This document shows positions 37,720 through 49,670 of a stretch of DNA of 64,000 bases, piece after piece. The first letter of the stretch is position 1, and every line of letters starts with the position of its first letter. Source of the stretch: Cyrtodaria siliqua (Eukaryota; Mollusca; Bivalvia; Adapedonta; Hiatellidae); the NCBI GenBank assembly GCA_037043455.1, contig JAWPHD010011429.1, positions 1-64,000 on the forward strand, given 5' to 3'. The translations under genes were made by a program, and so were the position numbers. Below the pieces are notes generated by a model that saw only the letters and a list, made by a program, of their open reading frames with translations, made no database searches and was not told where the DNA came from.

Positions 37720-38350
37720 AATTGCCTTGTGTTCCTTTAAACAGGGCTGCCACACACAGCCGTTGAATTCTACAACGATGAAATGTGAGTATATACACAT
37801 AACATGAACACATTTACTCATTAATATACAAGGGTATTGTTACTGACACTATGACAGCTGATGGTCACATGACTACCATTACACTTTGAAACCCAATTGT
37901 GGCAGCCCTTACAGTAACAGTAATATATCAGATCTGATCATCTCTGTAAATACACAGCTGGTGGTTATCCCCACTGCTCCCACCCCGATGATTCAACATT
38001 CCTCCCACGAGGACGGTCAATCCAACTGCGTCCACCACGATGATGATTCGACAATCTTCAGATGAGGAGCGTTAAAATCCCACTGCTCCCAAACGACAAT
38101 TCAACATCCCTCCCATGAGGACAAGAATTAAGTAGTGCTCACCCGTTCTATTGGGAGTTATCCTGAATACCGCTTGCATATCCCATTCCCATCCACCCCA
38201 TTAGTAAGATCACGGAGAACTCTTCACTCAGTCATCCATGACCACAAGGTGCCAAGTGCCTATTTCAGGAGGATGGAAAGTGGGAAGAGGCTAGAGAAGA
38301 GGGAAAAGAAAAAGGATATGGGAGACGAGTTATTCCCCTTGCCCATCCTT
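37720..38350. other. Stretch without a confident gene
   Basis: It contains a loose duplication (CCCACTGCTCCCA ... GATTCAACATTCCTCCCACG + AGGAC near 37970 and 38080) and a 75-codon ORF (38135-38362) that I do not recognise. No splice or domain evidence supports a gene. Confidence 0.4.
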
Positions 38351-38357
38351 TCTATGA

Positions 38358-38770
38358 AATAAACAAGTGCTGTCTGATGACAGCAAACTTTACTTTTCGA
38401 GGCCTCGTCTATTTATTGACTAAGTTGAGAAAGAAGCATAATTCTGTAAAATTAATAACAGAGTAATGGCACTTGTTTGTACAAGTTCCTCTTATGATTG
38501 TGAATACATGTGTAAAGTTTCTATCAAGCAGTTTTTGAGATATGAGCAAACCTAAAAAAGTTAACGAAGAAATTAACTTTTATCGAAGAAACTGACTAAA
38601 GTACAAAAAGGGGCATAACTGTGTCAAAATAGGTTGCAGAGTTATGTGACTTGAGTGTGGCATGTTATCAATTTATACTGAATATATGGGTGAAGTTGTA
38701 TTGAGTTCTGGCAGGCGGTTTGTGAGATATGAGCTTACCGAAAAAGGTTAACTAACAGTAATGCTGACTT
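38358..38770 (+). mobile_element. AACAAGTGCTGTC element, 5' part
   Basis: It starts AACAAGTGCTGTCTGATGAC + AGC, with the palindrome GCTGTCTGATGACAGC, parallel to the AACAAG-palindrome start at 36462. Two imperfect repeats follow (GGCATAACTGTGTCAAAATA; GAGATATGAGC(A/T)(A/T)ACC near 38538 and 38728). No 3' hairpin end was found before 38770. Confidence 0.55.
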
Positions 38771-39376
38771 GGCACCTTCTTGCAGTCACAGGACAACCTT
38801 TATTTTCAAACCACTGAAGCAATATAAAAAGAACCTTCATATCCTTAATATGTTTCCTAAAACCAGATACAATATTACGCTGCCCCAATAGTGGAGAAGG
38901 GTACCAACTGCATATTAAATATATAGTAAAATGGTTCCTTGTCCCGTTAATGTGAGGATACTAGGAATCAAAATTTATATATAAAAAAAAAAGATCATGG
39001 ATCTTTCTATAGCACTATTTTGACTGGGTATGAGTATATAATATTGCATGTTTTAAAATGCCATTGTAAATACTCCTAGAAATCGGTAATAAAAAATAAA
39101 AAATTATATTTATAGCTTTAAAGGACACACAGCAATCTTGATAAATGTTTGCCCTTTAAAGGGACTGATGCACTATTTTCAAACAAGATTTATTTAAAAG
39201 AGCTCTGAAAAACTTGAAAAAAGCTGAAAGAATTATCAAAATACCATGAAATATAAAGGAGATAATACTGAACATTTGCAAAGAAACATCAATGGAGATG
39301 GCCATCTTGGAACGATGACGTCATCGTGCCTTTTTACCATAAATGGTATATTGCCAAAATATCTTTTAAAAGCAAA

Positions 39377-39448
39377 GCTCGTTGCTTATTTAAACACCTT
39401 GATGGGCGAGTTGGGCGTAGCTGATCTCGGTGTTTAAATAAGCCAACT
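39377..39448. repeat. Fold-back hairpin
   Basis: The left GCTCGTTGCTTATTTAAACA + CC pairs with the right GGTGTTTAAATAAGCCAACT + CGC around TTGATGGGCGAGTTGGGCGT. It resembles the other hairpins in carrying CTCGTT-type words in the arms. A TGACGTCA site lies just upstream at about 39317. Confidence 0.75.
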
Positions 39449-39449
39449 C

Positions 39450-39920
39450 GCTGATGAGACCAGACTCTATCTATTACATGTTTAATATTTGCATATTTAT
39501 TTTTAATCAATTTGCAGTGGTTTTCTTTAATTTAAAAATACCAGATTACGGAAAAGATGAGGCAGTTCTGGTGTTCGGCATCGTACGGAGCAGACCGATG
39601 CAACGTACGTCATCCTACGAAAAACACGTCGTCGTCGTCATCATACGACAATATAGAAGCAGTTACATTTTCATAGAATCTCACCTATCTGATGCTGAAT
39701 TTATTAAACTTTTTGGATAAACTGGTACAATGCTCAGCGCATCATATCCGCATCAGTTTTATTCAACTTGTTTAATAATTTCAATATTAGAAAGGCATTA
39801 GTGTAATATCATCTAGGTACAGCAAGTGGAGATAAAAGTGGAGATTATAACTGACTGAAATAAATATTTCAGAAACAAGATAGAGACAAATAAGGGTCAA
39901 CGCATCAAGTCGCAAGTTTT
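39450..39920. other. Stretch without a confident gene
   Basis: An 88-codon ORF (39454-39720) ends SDAEFIKLFG. It has no motif I recognise and overlaps a low-complexity CGTCGTCGTCGTCATCAT stretch. I do not call it. Confidence 0.4.
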
Positions 39921-39925
39921 TAAAC

Positions 39926-40775
39926 ATTGGGGTTTTACGGCGCCCCAACACATGAAAGGTTATATGGCGCCTAACAGGAATGAACATGCCAGGCTCATCC
40001 TCCATGTACATCGAGATAAAATATGGAGAACGGGCCTAGAACCTTCTCACCTTGAACTGCAGAGTTGCTGCAAATTCTATTGTAGACACTCCATTTACGC
40101 TGGAGCCACGTTATAGTTTTTCTGCCACTGCTCTAGTGATATGAGCGAGGTGGTACCTGAAACAATGCAGGGGTCATGATGAAGACCTTTAATGACCATG
40201 AACAAAAAATGATAAAATAAACATGAATTTCGGGGGTTCTACCCCTCTGCCTTCCCCTCCAACGGGATCTGCAGTGGCCCTTTTCTTTGCCCCGTAACCA
40301 CATGGGGCGTTTATAAACATACATACAAAATGGATATTCTGAATTGAATTGGGTTTTAAGGCGCACCAACACATGAAAAGGTTATATGGCGCCTAAAAGG
40401 CATGAACATGCCAGGCTCATCTTCCATGTACATCGAGATAAAATATGGAAAATGGGCCTAGAACCTTCTCACCTTGAACTGCAGAGTTGCTGCAAATTCT
40501 ATCGTAGAAACTCCATTTACGCTGGAGCCACGTTTATTGTTTTTTTGCCACTGCTCTTTTGATGCGAGCAAGATAGCACCTGAAACAATGCAGGGATCAT
40601 GATGAAGACCTTTAATGAACATGAACAAAAAATGACAAAATGAACATGAATTTGGGGGGATTCTACCCCTCTGCCTACTCCTCCAAATGGATCTGCAGTG
40701 GCCCTATTCTTTGCCCCGTGACCAAACGGGGGCACCCGGGATATTCTGAATGACAGGCCCACCATACCAGTAGTC
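39926..40775. repeat. Two tandem copies of a 422-bp repeat
   Basis: TTATATGGCGCC is at 39960 and 40382, a period of 422 bp. Each unit has GGTTTTACGGCGCCCCAACA + C, GAACATGCCAGGCTCATC, CATGTACATCGAGATAAAAT, CTAGAACCTTCTCACCTTGA, TTTACGCTGGAGCCACG and GATCTGCAGTGGCCC. A partial third copy is at 52505-52591. Small ORFs on both strands differ between copies by frameshifts. Confidence 0.85.
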
Positions 40776-40869
40776 AATATGCCACTGATTACACTTTAGT
40801 GTGAAATCTTATGTATATTCAAGCTTTAAACACTATTAACAAGGTGAAATATTTCTATTTCTATACATT

Positions 40870-41030
40870 CAAACCTGTCTTAAGCAGCCACTCAAGGGAA
40901 AGACCAATAGTGACCTCTAAAGGCAGGTGGTTGCTTAATAAAGGTTGATTTACATTAACATCATTTAAATGGGATATAGAAAATGTGGTTGCTTAATACA
41001 GGTGACCACTAACACAGGTTTGACTGTATA
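40870..41030. repeat. Short dispersed repeat ending in CAGGTTTGACTGTA
   Basis: AAACCTGTCTTAAGCAGCCA + CTCAAGGGA ... GGTGGTTGCTTAATA ... GACCACTAACACAGGTTTGA + CTGTA. The start and end are loosely inverse (AACCTGT/ACAGGTT). I know similar sequences as common bivalve repeats; no coding content. Confidence 0.45.
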
Positions 41031-41039
41031 TTCTATTTT

Positions 41040-41880
41040 TAGCCAATCTATTTTAAGATATTCTATTTATAGCTGATCTATTAATAGATAATTTATTTAT
41101 AGGTATACTGCTACATTTGTCAAAGATAAACATGATTAGGGGTATAACATCCAGAATCAAATACATGAGGCTACTGGCCAAACGCAGTATTACAAACTGA
41201 TGACACTTCCACAGAGCTTACTTGACCCAATATTAATAGCACTATTTCATTAACAAAATATATTTATAATATATTATCTATACAAAATACTGACACTGTG
41301 TTCATTGCAACATGGGTTTGTATGTGGCGTCCTATGCAATGAATACCAACATATATGTGGCAGGCTTAATAACTTTTTTAAGGCAATAGTTTATTAGTTT
41401 TGTATGAACAGAGAGGAACTATTTACTATGTTATGAAAAATAGCCAAAAAAGGTCAGAGACGTGAGAGACATATTCAAATATTTTTTATTTATTTTTTAA
41501 TTATTCTGTTTTACATTATTATTATTAATCAATAAACAAACGACCTTAATTATGATGTAAAGTCAGTATTGATCAACAGTATTCAATACACAGTTTATCA
41601 AGTTTGTCATTATTATTCAAATGTAGCACTGTCCAGATGAAAGTGTAAACATATTAAACTGGAAGTTTCATGGACAAATATTTAGGATTATTTGAGCTAT
41701 TGTTTTTACCTTATTTATTGTAAGAAGTCTTAATTATTAAACATTCTGAATCAGTTTTATTTTATTGATAAAAGCATAGTTCAAAGTTATTAAAAATTTA
41801 ATTTTAATAAATTCGTAAAAGCTTAGTAATATTCTATTTGTTCCGTACACTCATATATCAAAAACACCTTTAATAGACTC
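41040..41880. other. AT-rich stretch, no gene recognised
   Basis: Low-GC DNA with no long ORF. A small direct repeat, (T/C)TATTTTTAGC(C/T)(A/G)ATCTATT, lies near 41033-41080. Confidence 0.4.
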
Positions 41881-41889
41881 TATTGCAGT

Positions 41890-42020
41890 GACATGATATT
41901 CACATGACCTATATGTATGTCACATGACTACCATATTAGTCAAACAACTATCATGTGACTTGACTCAAAAAAAATTACAAATCACATGATCATTGTCACG
42001 TCAAATTGATCACGTGACTT
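41890..42020. promoter_or_regulatory. Cluster of TCACRTGA E-boxes
   Basis: Within 130 bp there are TCACATGAC (about 41901 and 41921), TCATGTGAC (about 41951), TCACATGATC (about 41982) and ATCACGTGACT (about 42009). TCACRTGA is the preferred core of MiT/TFE and other bHLH-Zip factors. The cluster ends 64 bp before the ATG at 42073. Function is inferred. Confidence 0.4.
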
Positions 42021-42072
42021 CTTAATATAGATACATGTACATACTGCATGCGATATACCAAGTCAAATTCAT

Positions 42073-42125
42073 GAAACTGCTCAGCACAAAATCTGAAAAC
42101 CTGAAATTATCTCAACTCGCAAAAG
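42073..42125 (+). CDS. Possible short first coding exon, unknown gene
   Basis: ATGAAACTGCTCAGCACAAA opens a frame of about 18 codons (MKLLSTKSENLKLSQLAK) that ends in AAAG|GTAAGT, a strong 5' splice site. It lies 64 bp downstream of the E-box cluster. I do not recognise the peptide and found no matching acceptor or second exon, so this may be chance. The frame stays open past the donor to 42331. Confidence 0.25.
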
Positions 42126-42129
42126 GTAA

Positions 42130-43070
42130 GTTTTTCCTATGGTTCGAGGCGCTCGTTTCAGCCAGTTGTTTTTTTAGAAATAACATGAGGAATTTTATCA
42201 ATACGTACATAATTTATATCATTTGGACTGGCATTTTAGTGGTAAAAAAAACAAAAGTAGTTTTTAAAATTGGTTGCGAAATAAATATTTTACAGCCAAA
42301 ATGCTTTTACACGTTTTTTCCCCCCCCATGAACAGTACGGCTCACGCGAACCCATACTTGACTCTATTTGCCGAGTTTGGTGTTATTGATTGCTGCGAGT
42401 GAATCTTTTCCGTATAAAGTTAACCTGACCGATAAATACAATGAGTAAATTTCGAAACAGATCTGTATTTCAATTGTTTAATGCATTTAGTCACAAGTTT
42501 GTTCATTTTTCATAGCTGTAGTTCAGCGGAGTTTTTGAGTATTTTACTCATATATTTTTTTACCAAAACCCTTAGTTTTTAAAATTGTATCATTACACAT
42601 CTGCATACTACAGATACTCTAAACTTTTAAAAAATCATGAGTATTATATGTGTATGTATCGTCCTGTGGAAGTTTATTCCATATTCATTAATGAAAATTG
42701 TTCCACGCATGTGTCTAATATTAAGGTCATACAATGTTTCTTTTCCAAAAAATAGAAAGTCTAATTGTCTTTTGCTTCCATTTCTAAAGTTATTGAATAA
42801 TTAAGCATAAAAATTACTTCAACCATAACAAGTTGCGGCCTTTACCTGTGCAAACTCCGAGTTTGTCGACGCGAAGTATCATGGCGTACATATGCAGAGC
42901 TTTTCGCATAGCTGATTGCCACTCCACGTAGTTTTATCATCAAAACTCAGCTGAGTAGACGATTTGTAAATTCCTCACTCGGCATGAAAGAGTCAAGCGT
43001 GGGGCCTCACTTGTAAATTCCTGTTGGTGAGACGAACAAAAAATTATGACACCTCAAATAACTTCAATTA
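42130..43070. other. AT-rich stretch without further exon
   Basis: No domain, array or terminal repeat recognised. Strings such as CTCATATATTTTTTTACC and an eight-base C-run at 42321-42328 are low complexity. Confidence 0.4.
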
Positions 43071-43077
43071 ACCTTAA

Positions 43078-43424
43078 AGGGAGTACATCAGGCTTTTCAA
43101 AGGGGTCTAGGGGTCCGACTTAAAATTGACAAATAATGATATTTTCTATTTTAAAGCGCCTAAACATAAAGACTGATGCTAAAAATGACCCCTTAGTTAC
43201 AAGGAAATTAATTCTGTACTGTAATACGTGCTATCCTAGGTGACGCACCAGGGTTAATTTCAGCATTTTATGCCCGATTCCGTCCTAGCTATATGGTGTA
43301 TTCAAAGTTTATACCTTAGCAATATGGTTCGAACATCATATTTTGATAGATATAAGTGTTTTATCATGAATTGGAACATTTTTATAATTTAAGATATTTC
43401 TAGAGAAATCCTGATGTACCCCCT
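43078..43424 (+). mobile_element. TTAA-flanked MITE, copy 1
   Basis: TTAA precedes AGGGAGTACATCAGG (43078), and the element ends CCTGATGTACCCCCT (43410-43424). It is 347 bp, with a sister in inverted orientation at 48583-48928. Inner blocks include TTTTAAAGCGCCTAAACATA, CCTTAGTTACAAGGAAATT and CCGATTCCGTCCTAGCTATA. The TTAA target is typical of piggyBac-type transposition; here the right TTAA is mutated to ACTC. Confidence 0.85.
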
Positions 43425-43429
43425 ACTCA

Positions 43430-45200
43430 GAATTTGCTAAGGATCACTTTTATTCTTCCATATAATTTTATTAGAAATTAATTCACAATAACCATATTAA
43501 TTTCATTGATACTTCAACAATTCCACAATTTGAATCGTCATGAGATCACATGACCATACACTGCCCTAAATAATTTCATGTAAAATAGAAATAATGCGAT
43601 TTATTTCAGCAAGAAATTTAGACAGCAAAAAAGTGATCCTTAGCAAATTTTGAGTAGTATAGTTTACTATAAAACTTTCAGGGCATCTCAATCTATGTTT
43701 TTCGGCACTGATAATGCACTATCAAACTTTCCACATGAACTTTTTATTCTCCATCCATTTTGAAAATTAAGTATTTTCTTATTTTGCCATGTAAGACTGT
43801 CAAGTGTAAAGAACTGTAAGTCTTAGGAAGCCGAGTGGTAAGGCAGAGATTTTGTGCCTTGTAGTTTCACACCACTTGTCTCGATCATTTTTAACTTCTA
43901 AGCTTAAGCAATGAAAAAGCAAGTGATTGAACAATGAGAAATATATTTAAAGCCAATGTACAAAGCGAAACAAGAAACAAATTCAACCTAATACCTTTGT
44001 TAGTTTGTTTAACCGGGATTGAACCACATCTAGGGATGGTGTGTGTGGCCATTACTGAGGAAAGTACAACACAGGACACAGGAGGGTCGAAAATTGTTGG
44101 ACCGTTTGTTTGTTTCAGGTTTAACATCATTTTCCAGCACATTTTAGGCTATGTTTGATCAAAATGATCTTGTTGACTGAGAAATAAATCATCAAGTTAT
44201 TTCTCAAAGATTGTGAGCAATTTTTTTTTTTTTTTTCGGGGTGGGGGTCGAACTTTGTTCCCATTCCAAATGGCAAAGAGTAAGTTTTTGTTAGGAGCTT
44301 TCAGAAATATACAGAATTATTTAGCTTTTGCAGTGTTTGGCATGTAAAGCAGAACATAAATATTTACTGAGAATATTTTTTGTGGTAACCGTCTCAATTT
44401 TTTCCCCGTTTATGGTACGATTTTTACAATTGCAAGGGCCATGGCCCCTATTCCCCAAAAACACTGGAAACCCAAAAACCCAACACTGAACGATCTGCCC
44501 AGTATTCGCCTGTACTCTTCACAGTCATGGGACACACACACTATACCCTAGTATGTGAAAGTCACATTTACTAAAAAATCTTTAACAATTTTCTAACACT
44601 TCTTGTACATACACTTGGTCTAGGCAAATGTCCGTTTTGGGATACATTTTGGCAACCGGGCAATTTTTGTATAGTGGATTTAATTTCATGTGAATTATTA
44701 TTTGCGATTTATTTTTAAGGGCAGGAATGTTTAAAATGTCTGCGGGAACACTACACAGTTATGTACTGCATTGAATTAGTTCAAAATATTAACTATTAAA
44801 TTAAGTTTTTTTAGCCCAAATATGAAAATTGGACTAAATACGCTAATTTAAACCCTTTAAATATGTTGTTGTTCTAGATTTTCTAACAAAAAGAGAAATT
44901 TTTGAGAAATACAAACTATTAACGTATACACGAGAAATTATATCAAAGCGTCCGTCTCTATATGAAAAGATTCGTTCTTCCAAAATTGTATTTGCCAATC
45001 TCACATACACAACTGGTATATTTTCTTTAACAAAAGTTGAAGCCCGGAAAAACTATTTTCAAGCTGAAATAATTAAATCTACCACTTGAGAAAAATACTC
45101 CCAAAACGGGCATTTCCTGCACAAGTTAATAACACTCGTACAACACTTGTATATCTGACTGAACACATATAGTACAAGCAAGATTTCCAGTTCTTATATC
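43430..45200. other. Stretch without a recognised gene
   Basis: AT-rich, with a poly-T run at 44221-44236. GATCCTTAGCAAATTTTGAG + TAG near 43635 and CTCAGAATTTGCTAAGGATC near 43425 form a widely spaced inverted repeat (about 230 bp apart), perhaps the ends of another small element. The short ORFs on both strands at 43891-44158 have no domain. Confidence 0.4.
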
Positions 45201-45204
45201 ACAA

Positions 45205-45425
45205 CATATCACCTTCTTACCATATCTCACCCCTCTATATCATATCACCTTCTTACCATATCTCACCCCTCTATATCATATCGCCTCTTTATCATATCTC
45301 ACCCCTCTATACCATATCACCTCCTTACCATATCTCACCTTTCCATATCATATCACGTCTTTATTGTATTTCACCCCTCTATATCATATCACCGCTTTAT
45401 CATACCTCACCATTCTATATCACTT
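45205..45425. repeat. 36-bp tandem repeat, ~6 units
   Basis: CATATCACCTTCTTACCATA + TCTCACCCCTCTATAT is repeated from 45205 with substitutions. It lies downstream of the Smad2/3 stop codon, possibly beyond the transcript end. Confidence 0.85.
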
Positions 45426-45789
45426 ATCACAATCTTCCTTTATCAAGGCCAAGCGCAATATACACGTTTATATACATTAAAACTTAACGCACGTGGCCAA
45501 GCACGCACGTTAATACTTCCACTTTATTCGTAGTCCATAATACCACTTCAACATCTCCTGCTCACGTCGTGTCTCCTTCGTGTAGTGACTCCTTGTAATC
45601 TATGAAGCAGATGTCTTATACATCCTTATTCCAGCCAGCAGACGAAAAAACAATGTACATTTTACACATTTAAAACAAATGCACACTACTCCTCATTTCC
45701 ATAGGCACCTTTGGGTATACATTCTGCTGTGTAGTTCAACAGCCCCCTTTCAAGTTTACCATCACCTCCATCTCACTGCACATTTTAAT

Positions 45790-46555
45790 GGCTATTGTCC
45801 GATATAAACTTTTAAATAACTTCATTTCATCCCATTTCTCTGTTGTGATTGTAACAATTTAATGGCCAATGTCAATTAACTGCAACATTTTAATGGCCAA
45901 TATACAAATTTCTGTAACAATTTAATGGCCATATACAAATTACTGTAACAATTTACTTGCAATATACAAATTACTGCAACAGTTTAATGGCCTTGTACAA
46001 TTTACTGCAATAATTTAATGGCCATATACTAATTAATGCCCATATCAAAATTACTGCAATAATTTACTAGCTGAATATGCATAATTCACAATTTAATAGC
46101 TATAAACAAATTATTGCAGTAATTTAACAACCATATAGAAATCACTGTCAGAATATAATGGCAATAACAAATGTCAGAATTTAATGGTCTTATACAAGCT
46201 ATTGTAGTAATTTAATGACCATATAGATATGTCAGAATCTAATGGCCTTAACACATAAGTCAGAGTTTAATGGCTTTATAATTATTGTAGTAATTTAATG
46301 GACATATACAAATTACTGCAGTAATTTAATAACCATATATAAATTACTGTCAGAATCTAATGGCCATAATGAATAAGTCAGAATGTAATGGCCATACAAA
46401 CTATTGCAGTAATTTAATGACCATATAGTCATTAGTCAGAATCTCTAATGGCCATAACACATAAGCCAGAATTTAATGGCCTTATACAAATTATTGTCAC
46501 AATGTTATGGCCTTGGACAAACTAATGTCACAGTTTAATGGCCATATATATTACT
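45790..46555. repeat. ~32-bp degenerate tandem repeat, ~23 units
   Basis: The unit is AATTACTGCAGTAATTTAAT + GGCCATATACAA with many substitutions and short deletions. It starts about 400 bp after the Smad2/3 stop codon (minus strand). If the AATAAA on the minus strand at 45523-45528 is the poly(A) signal, this array lies inside the 3' UTR. That is inference. Confidence 0.8.
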
Positions 46556-46559
46556 TTCT

Positions 46560-46971
46560 GTCTAATGCAAGGACGATTGTATAGATGAAAGGGGATTACC
46601 CTCCATATAAGGGATTACCCTCCATATAATAATCCCATGCTATATTTGTCTGCAAGCATCTTATGTATAAGTTGTATGAGAACATATTGTTGTATTTTCA
46701 ACACTACTTATCATGCTGGCATGCAATGTATGTTTTCAGATATCCAACACTGTTGGCATGATGATTAAGGTCATCCTAGTTGCACAGGTCACTCACTAGG
46801 TTATGGAGTGCACGAAAGGTCACTCAAGGGTCAGCGAGTGAACACAGGGCCACTAAGTTACTAAGTATATGAAGTTCACTCACTAGAGTACCAAGTGCTC
46901 AAACTGGCATTAGGTCAATGAGTGCATAAAAGGACACAAGGTCATTAAGGTCAGCATGTATCCATGACGAT
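46560..46971 (-). other. Probable Smad2/3 3' UTR start
   Basis: This sequence follows the TAA at 46972-46974 on the minus strand. It contains a duplicated GGGATTACCCTCCATATAA at about 46591 and 46610. It also has quasi-repeats of GGTCACTCACTAGGT / AGTGCAC-type words between 46785 and 46940. No AATAAA occurs on the minus strand in this interval. Confidence 0.5.
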
Positions 46972-48000
<1,029 letters not shown>

Positions 48001-48030
48001 ATAAATAGAATCTTTCGTTCATTCATTAAT

Positions 48031-48208
48031 GAATTTATTAGACTCGTTAGCAAAAATGATATAATGCTCAGCAAGAGCCTCGCATTATATCATTTTGCCA
48101 ACTCGTTTATTAAATTCTAATGAATTTATTAGACTTGTTATCAAAAATGATATAATGCTCAGCAAGAGCCTCGCATTATATCATTTTGCAAACTCGTTTA
48201 ATAAATTC
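48031..48208. repeat. Two tandem fold-back hairpins
   Basis: GAATTTATTAGACTCGTTAG ... ATGATATAATG / CATTATATCAT ... AACTCGTTTATTAAATTC occurs at 48031-48118. It is repeated at 48122-48208 with small changes (ACTTGTTATC). The loops are CTCAGCAAGAGCCTCG. Same family as 16902-17001, with the same flanking GTACTCATGTAAGATCCTCT. It lies inside a Smad2/3 intron. Confidence 0.85.
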
Positions 48209-48582
48209 AATAATGAATGCGTACTCATGTAAGATCCTCTATATATTAATTTACAGTTATACTCTTTTGAAACAATCGTTAACATTTACCACCAATGGTT
48301 CGATAAGAATGATTGCTACGTCGACAGTTCTGCTATTCTAGAGGATAAGTTTTCCGGAAAATACATTCCTTAAATTTAATTCCCACGGCAGTACATGATT
48401 TCCAGTGTATATGTAAGTGAAGACGACAACTGTCACAGAGTATATTCCGTTCATTTGTGTGTGTTTATAATTGTGTTAATTTGTTTTCCCATTTCGAGAA
48501 TGTGGATTTTGTTGGGGAATTGTAGGAAAAAAGAGAGCATATTTTGAAAGGGCTCCCAGGAAAGCACTGCCATCTTCTTTAA

Positions 48583-48928
48583 AGGGAGTACATCAGGATT
48601 TTTCTAGAAATATCTTAAATTATAAAAATTTCCAATTCATGATAAAACACTTATATCCATCAAAATATGATGTTCGAACCATATTGTTAAGGTTTAAACT
48701 TCGAATACACCATATAGCTAGGACGGAATCGGGCATAAAATGCTGAAATTAACCCTGGCGCGTAACCTAGGATAGCACGTATTACTGTACAGAATGAATT
48801 TCCTTGTAACTAAGGGGTCATTTTAAGGATCATTCATTATGTTTAGGCGCTTTAAAATAGAAAATATAATTATTTGTCAATTTTAAGTCGAACCCCTAGA
48901 CTCCTTTGAAAAGCCTGATGTACTCCCT
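48583..48928 (-). mobile_element. TTAA-flanked MITE, copy 2
   Basis: TTAA at 48579-48582 and 48929-48932 flank AGGGAGTACATCAGG ... CCTGATGTACTCCCT, a perfect 15-bp inverted terminus with an intact target duplication. The 346-bp interior is the reverse complement of the copy at 43078-43424. A piggyBac-type mover is inferred from TTAA. Confidence 0.9.
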
Positions 48929-49337
48929 TTAAGACACAGTGATTTTTTTCAAACTTCTGGGAACGGTATAAAAATATGTATATGTTTAAATATGTGACAA
49001 CAAAAAAGTTGGGGTGTCTTCTGTAAGCATATACCCAGTATGTTCTCAGTACATTTAAAAACACATTTATGGTTTTCAATTATTTTTAGTCCGCTGTTTT
49101 TCTGTTCAAATCAATGTATTTTATGTTAGATTCTAATACACCCGCACTATATAGCCTAGTTTAAAATATCTCGTTATATTCAATGATATATCACAGTAAC
49201 GTTTGCAACATTAGGAGAATACGCAAGGCAATGAAAAATATCTCACTGTAGCATTTGCAACGTTAGGAGAGTAAGCAAAGCAATGCGAAATGCCTTATTT
49301 TCACATTTTAGGGGTATTAGAATAGAAATAGAACATC

Positions 49338-49552
49338 GTTTACGGTGAATTATCGTGTAATATATCACGGTTTGTAGTTCAATTGTAAGCAATAATTTCA
49401 CTTCCCTTCGGGCTCGTGAAATTATTGTTTACAATTTAACTCCAAACCGTGATATATTACACGATATTTTGGGCAAGTGAAATTATTGCTTACAATTGAA
49501 CTACAAACCGTGATATATTACACGATAATTCGCCGTAAATGATGTTCTATTT
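49338..49552. repeat. Complex fold-back hairpin with three arm copies
   Basis: The left arm TACGGTGAATTATCGTGTAA + TATATCACGGTTTGTAGTTC ... AATAATTTCAC is followed by two inverted copies, GTGAAATTATTG(T/C)TTACAA + TT ... AACCGTGATATATTACACGA, at about 49408 and 49466. The apex is TTCCCTTCGGGCTCGTG. The second right copy reaches the outermost GAATTCGCCGTAAAT-like end; the first is internal. Confidence 0.85.
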
Positions 49553-49670
49553 CTTAAATATAAGTCTCTTTGACATAAAGGTTAACATATGGCATTAAAC
49601 AGTTGCACAAGATTTGCTCTACTTCTTTCAGCTAAAACACACTTTGCATAAGGACTTCACTGTAAAATTA

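Noticed and set aside
38135..38362. 75-codon ORF as a gene
   Set aside because: No recognised domain, no splice evidence, and it ends at the start of an AACAAG-type element.
39454..39720. 88-codon ORF as a gene
   Set aside because: It includes low-complexity CGTCGTCGTC sequence next to a hairpin; no motif.
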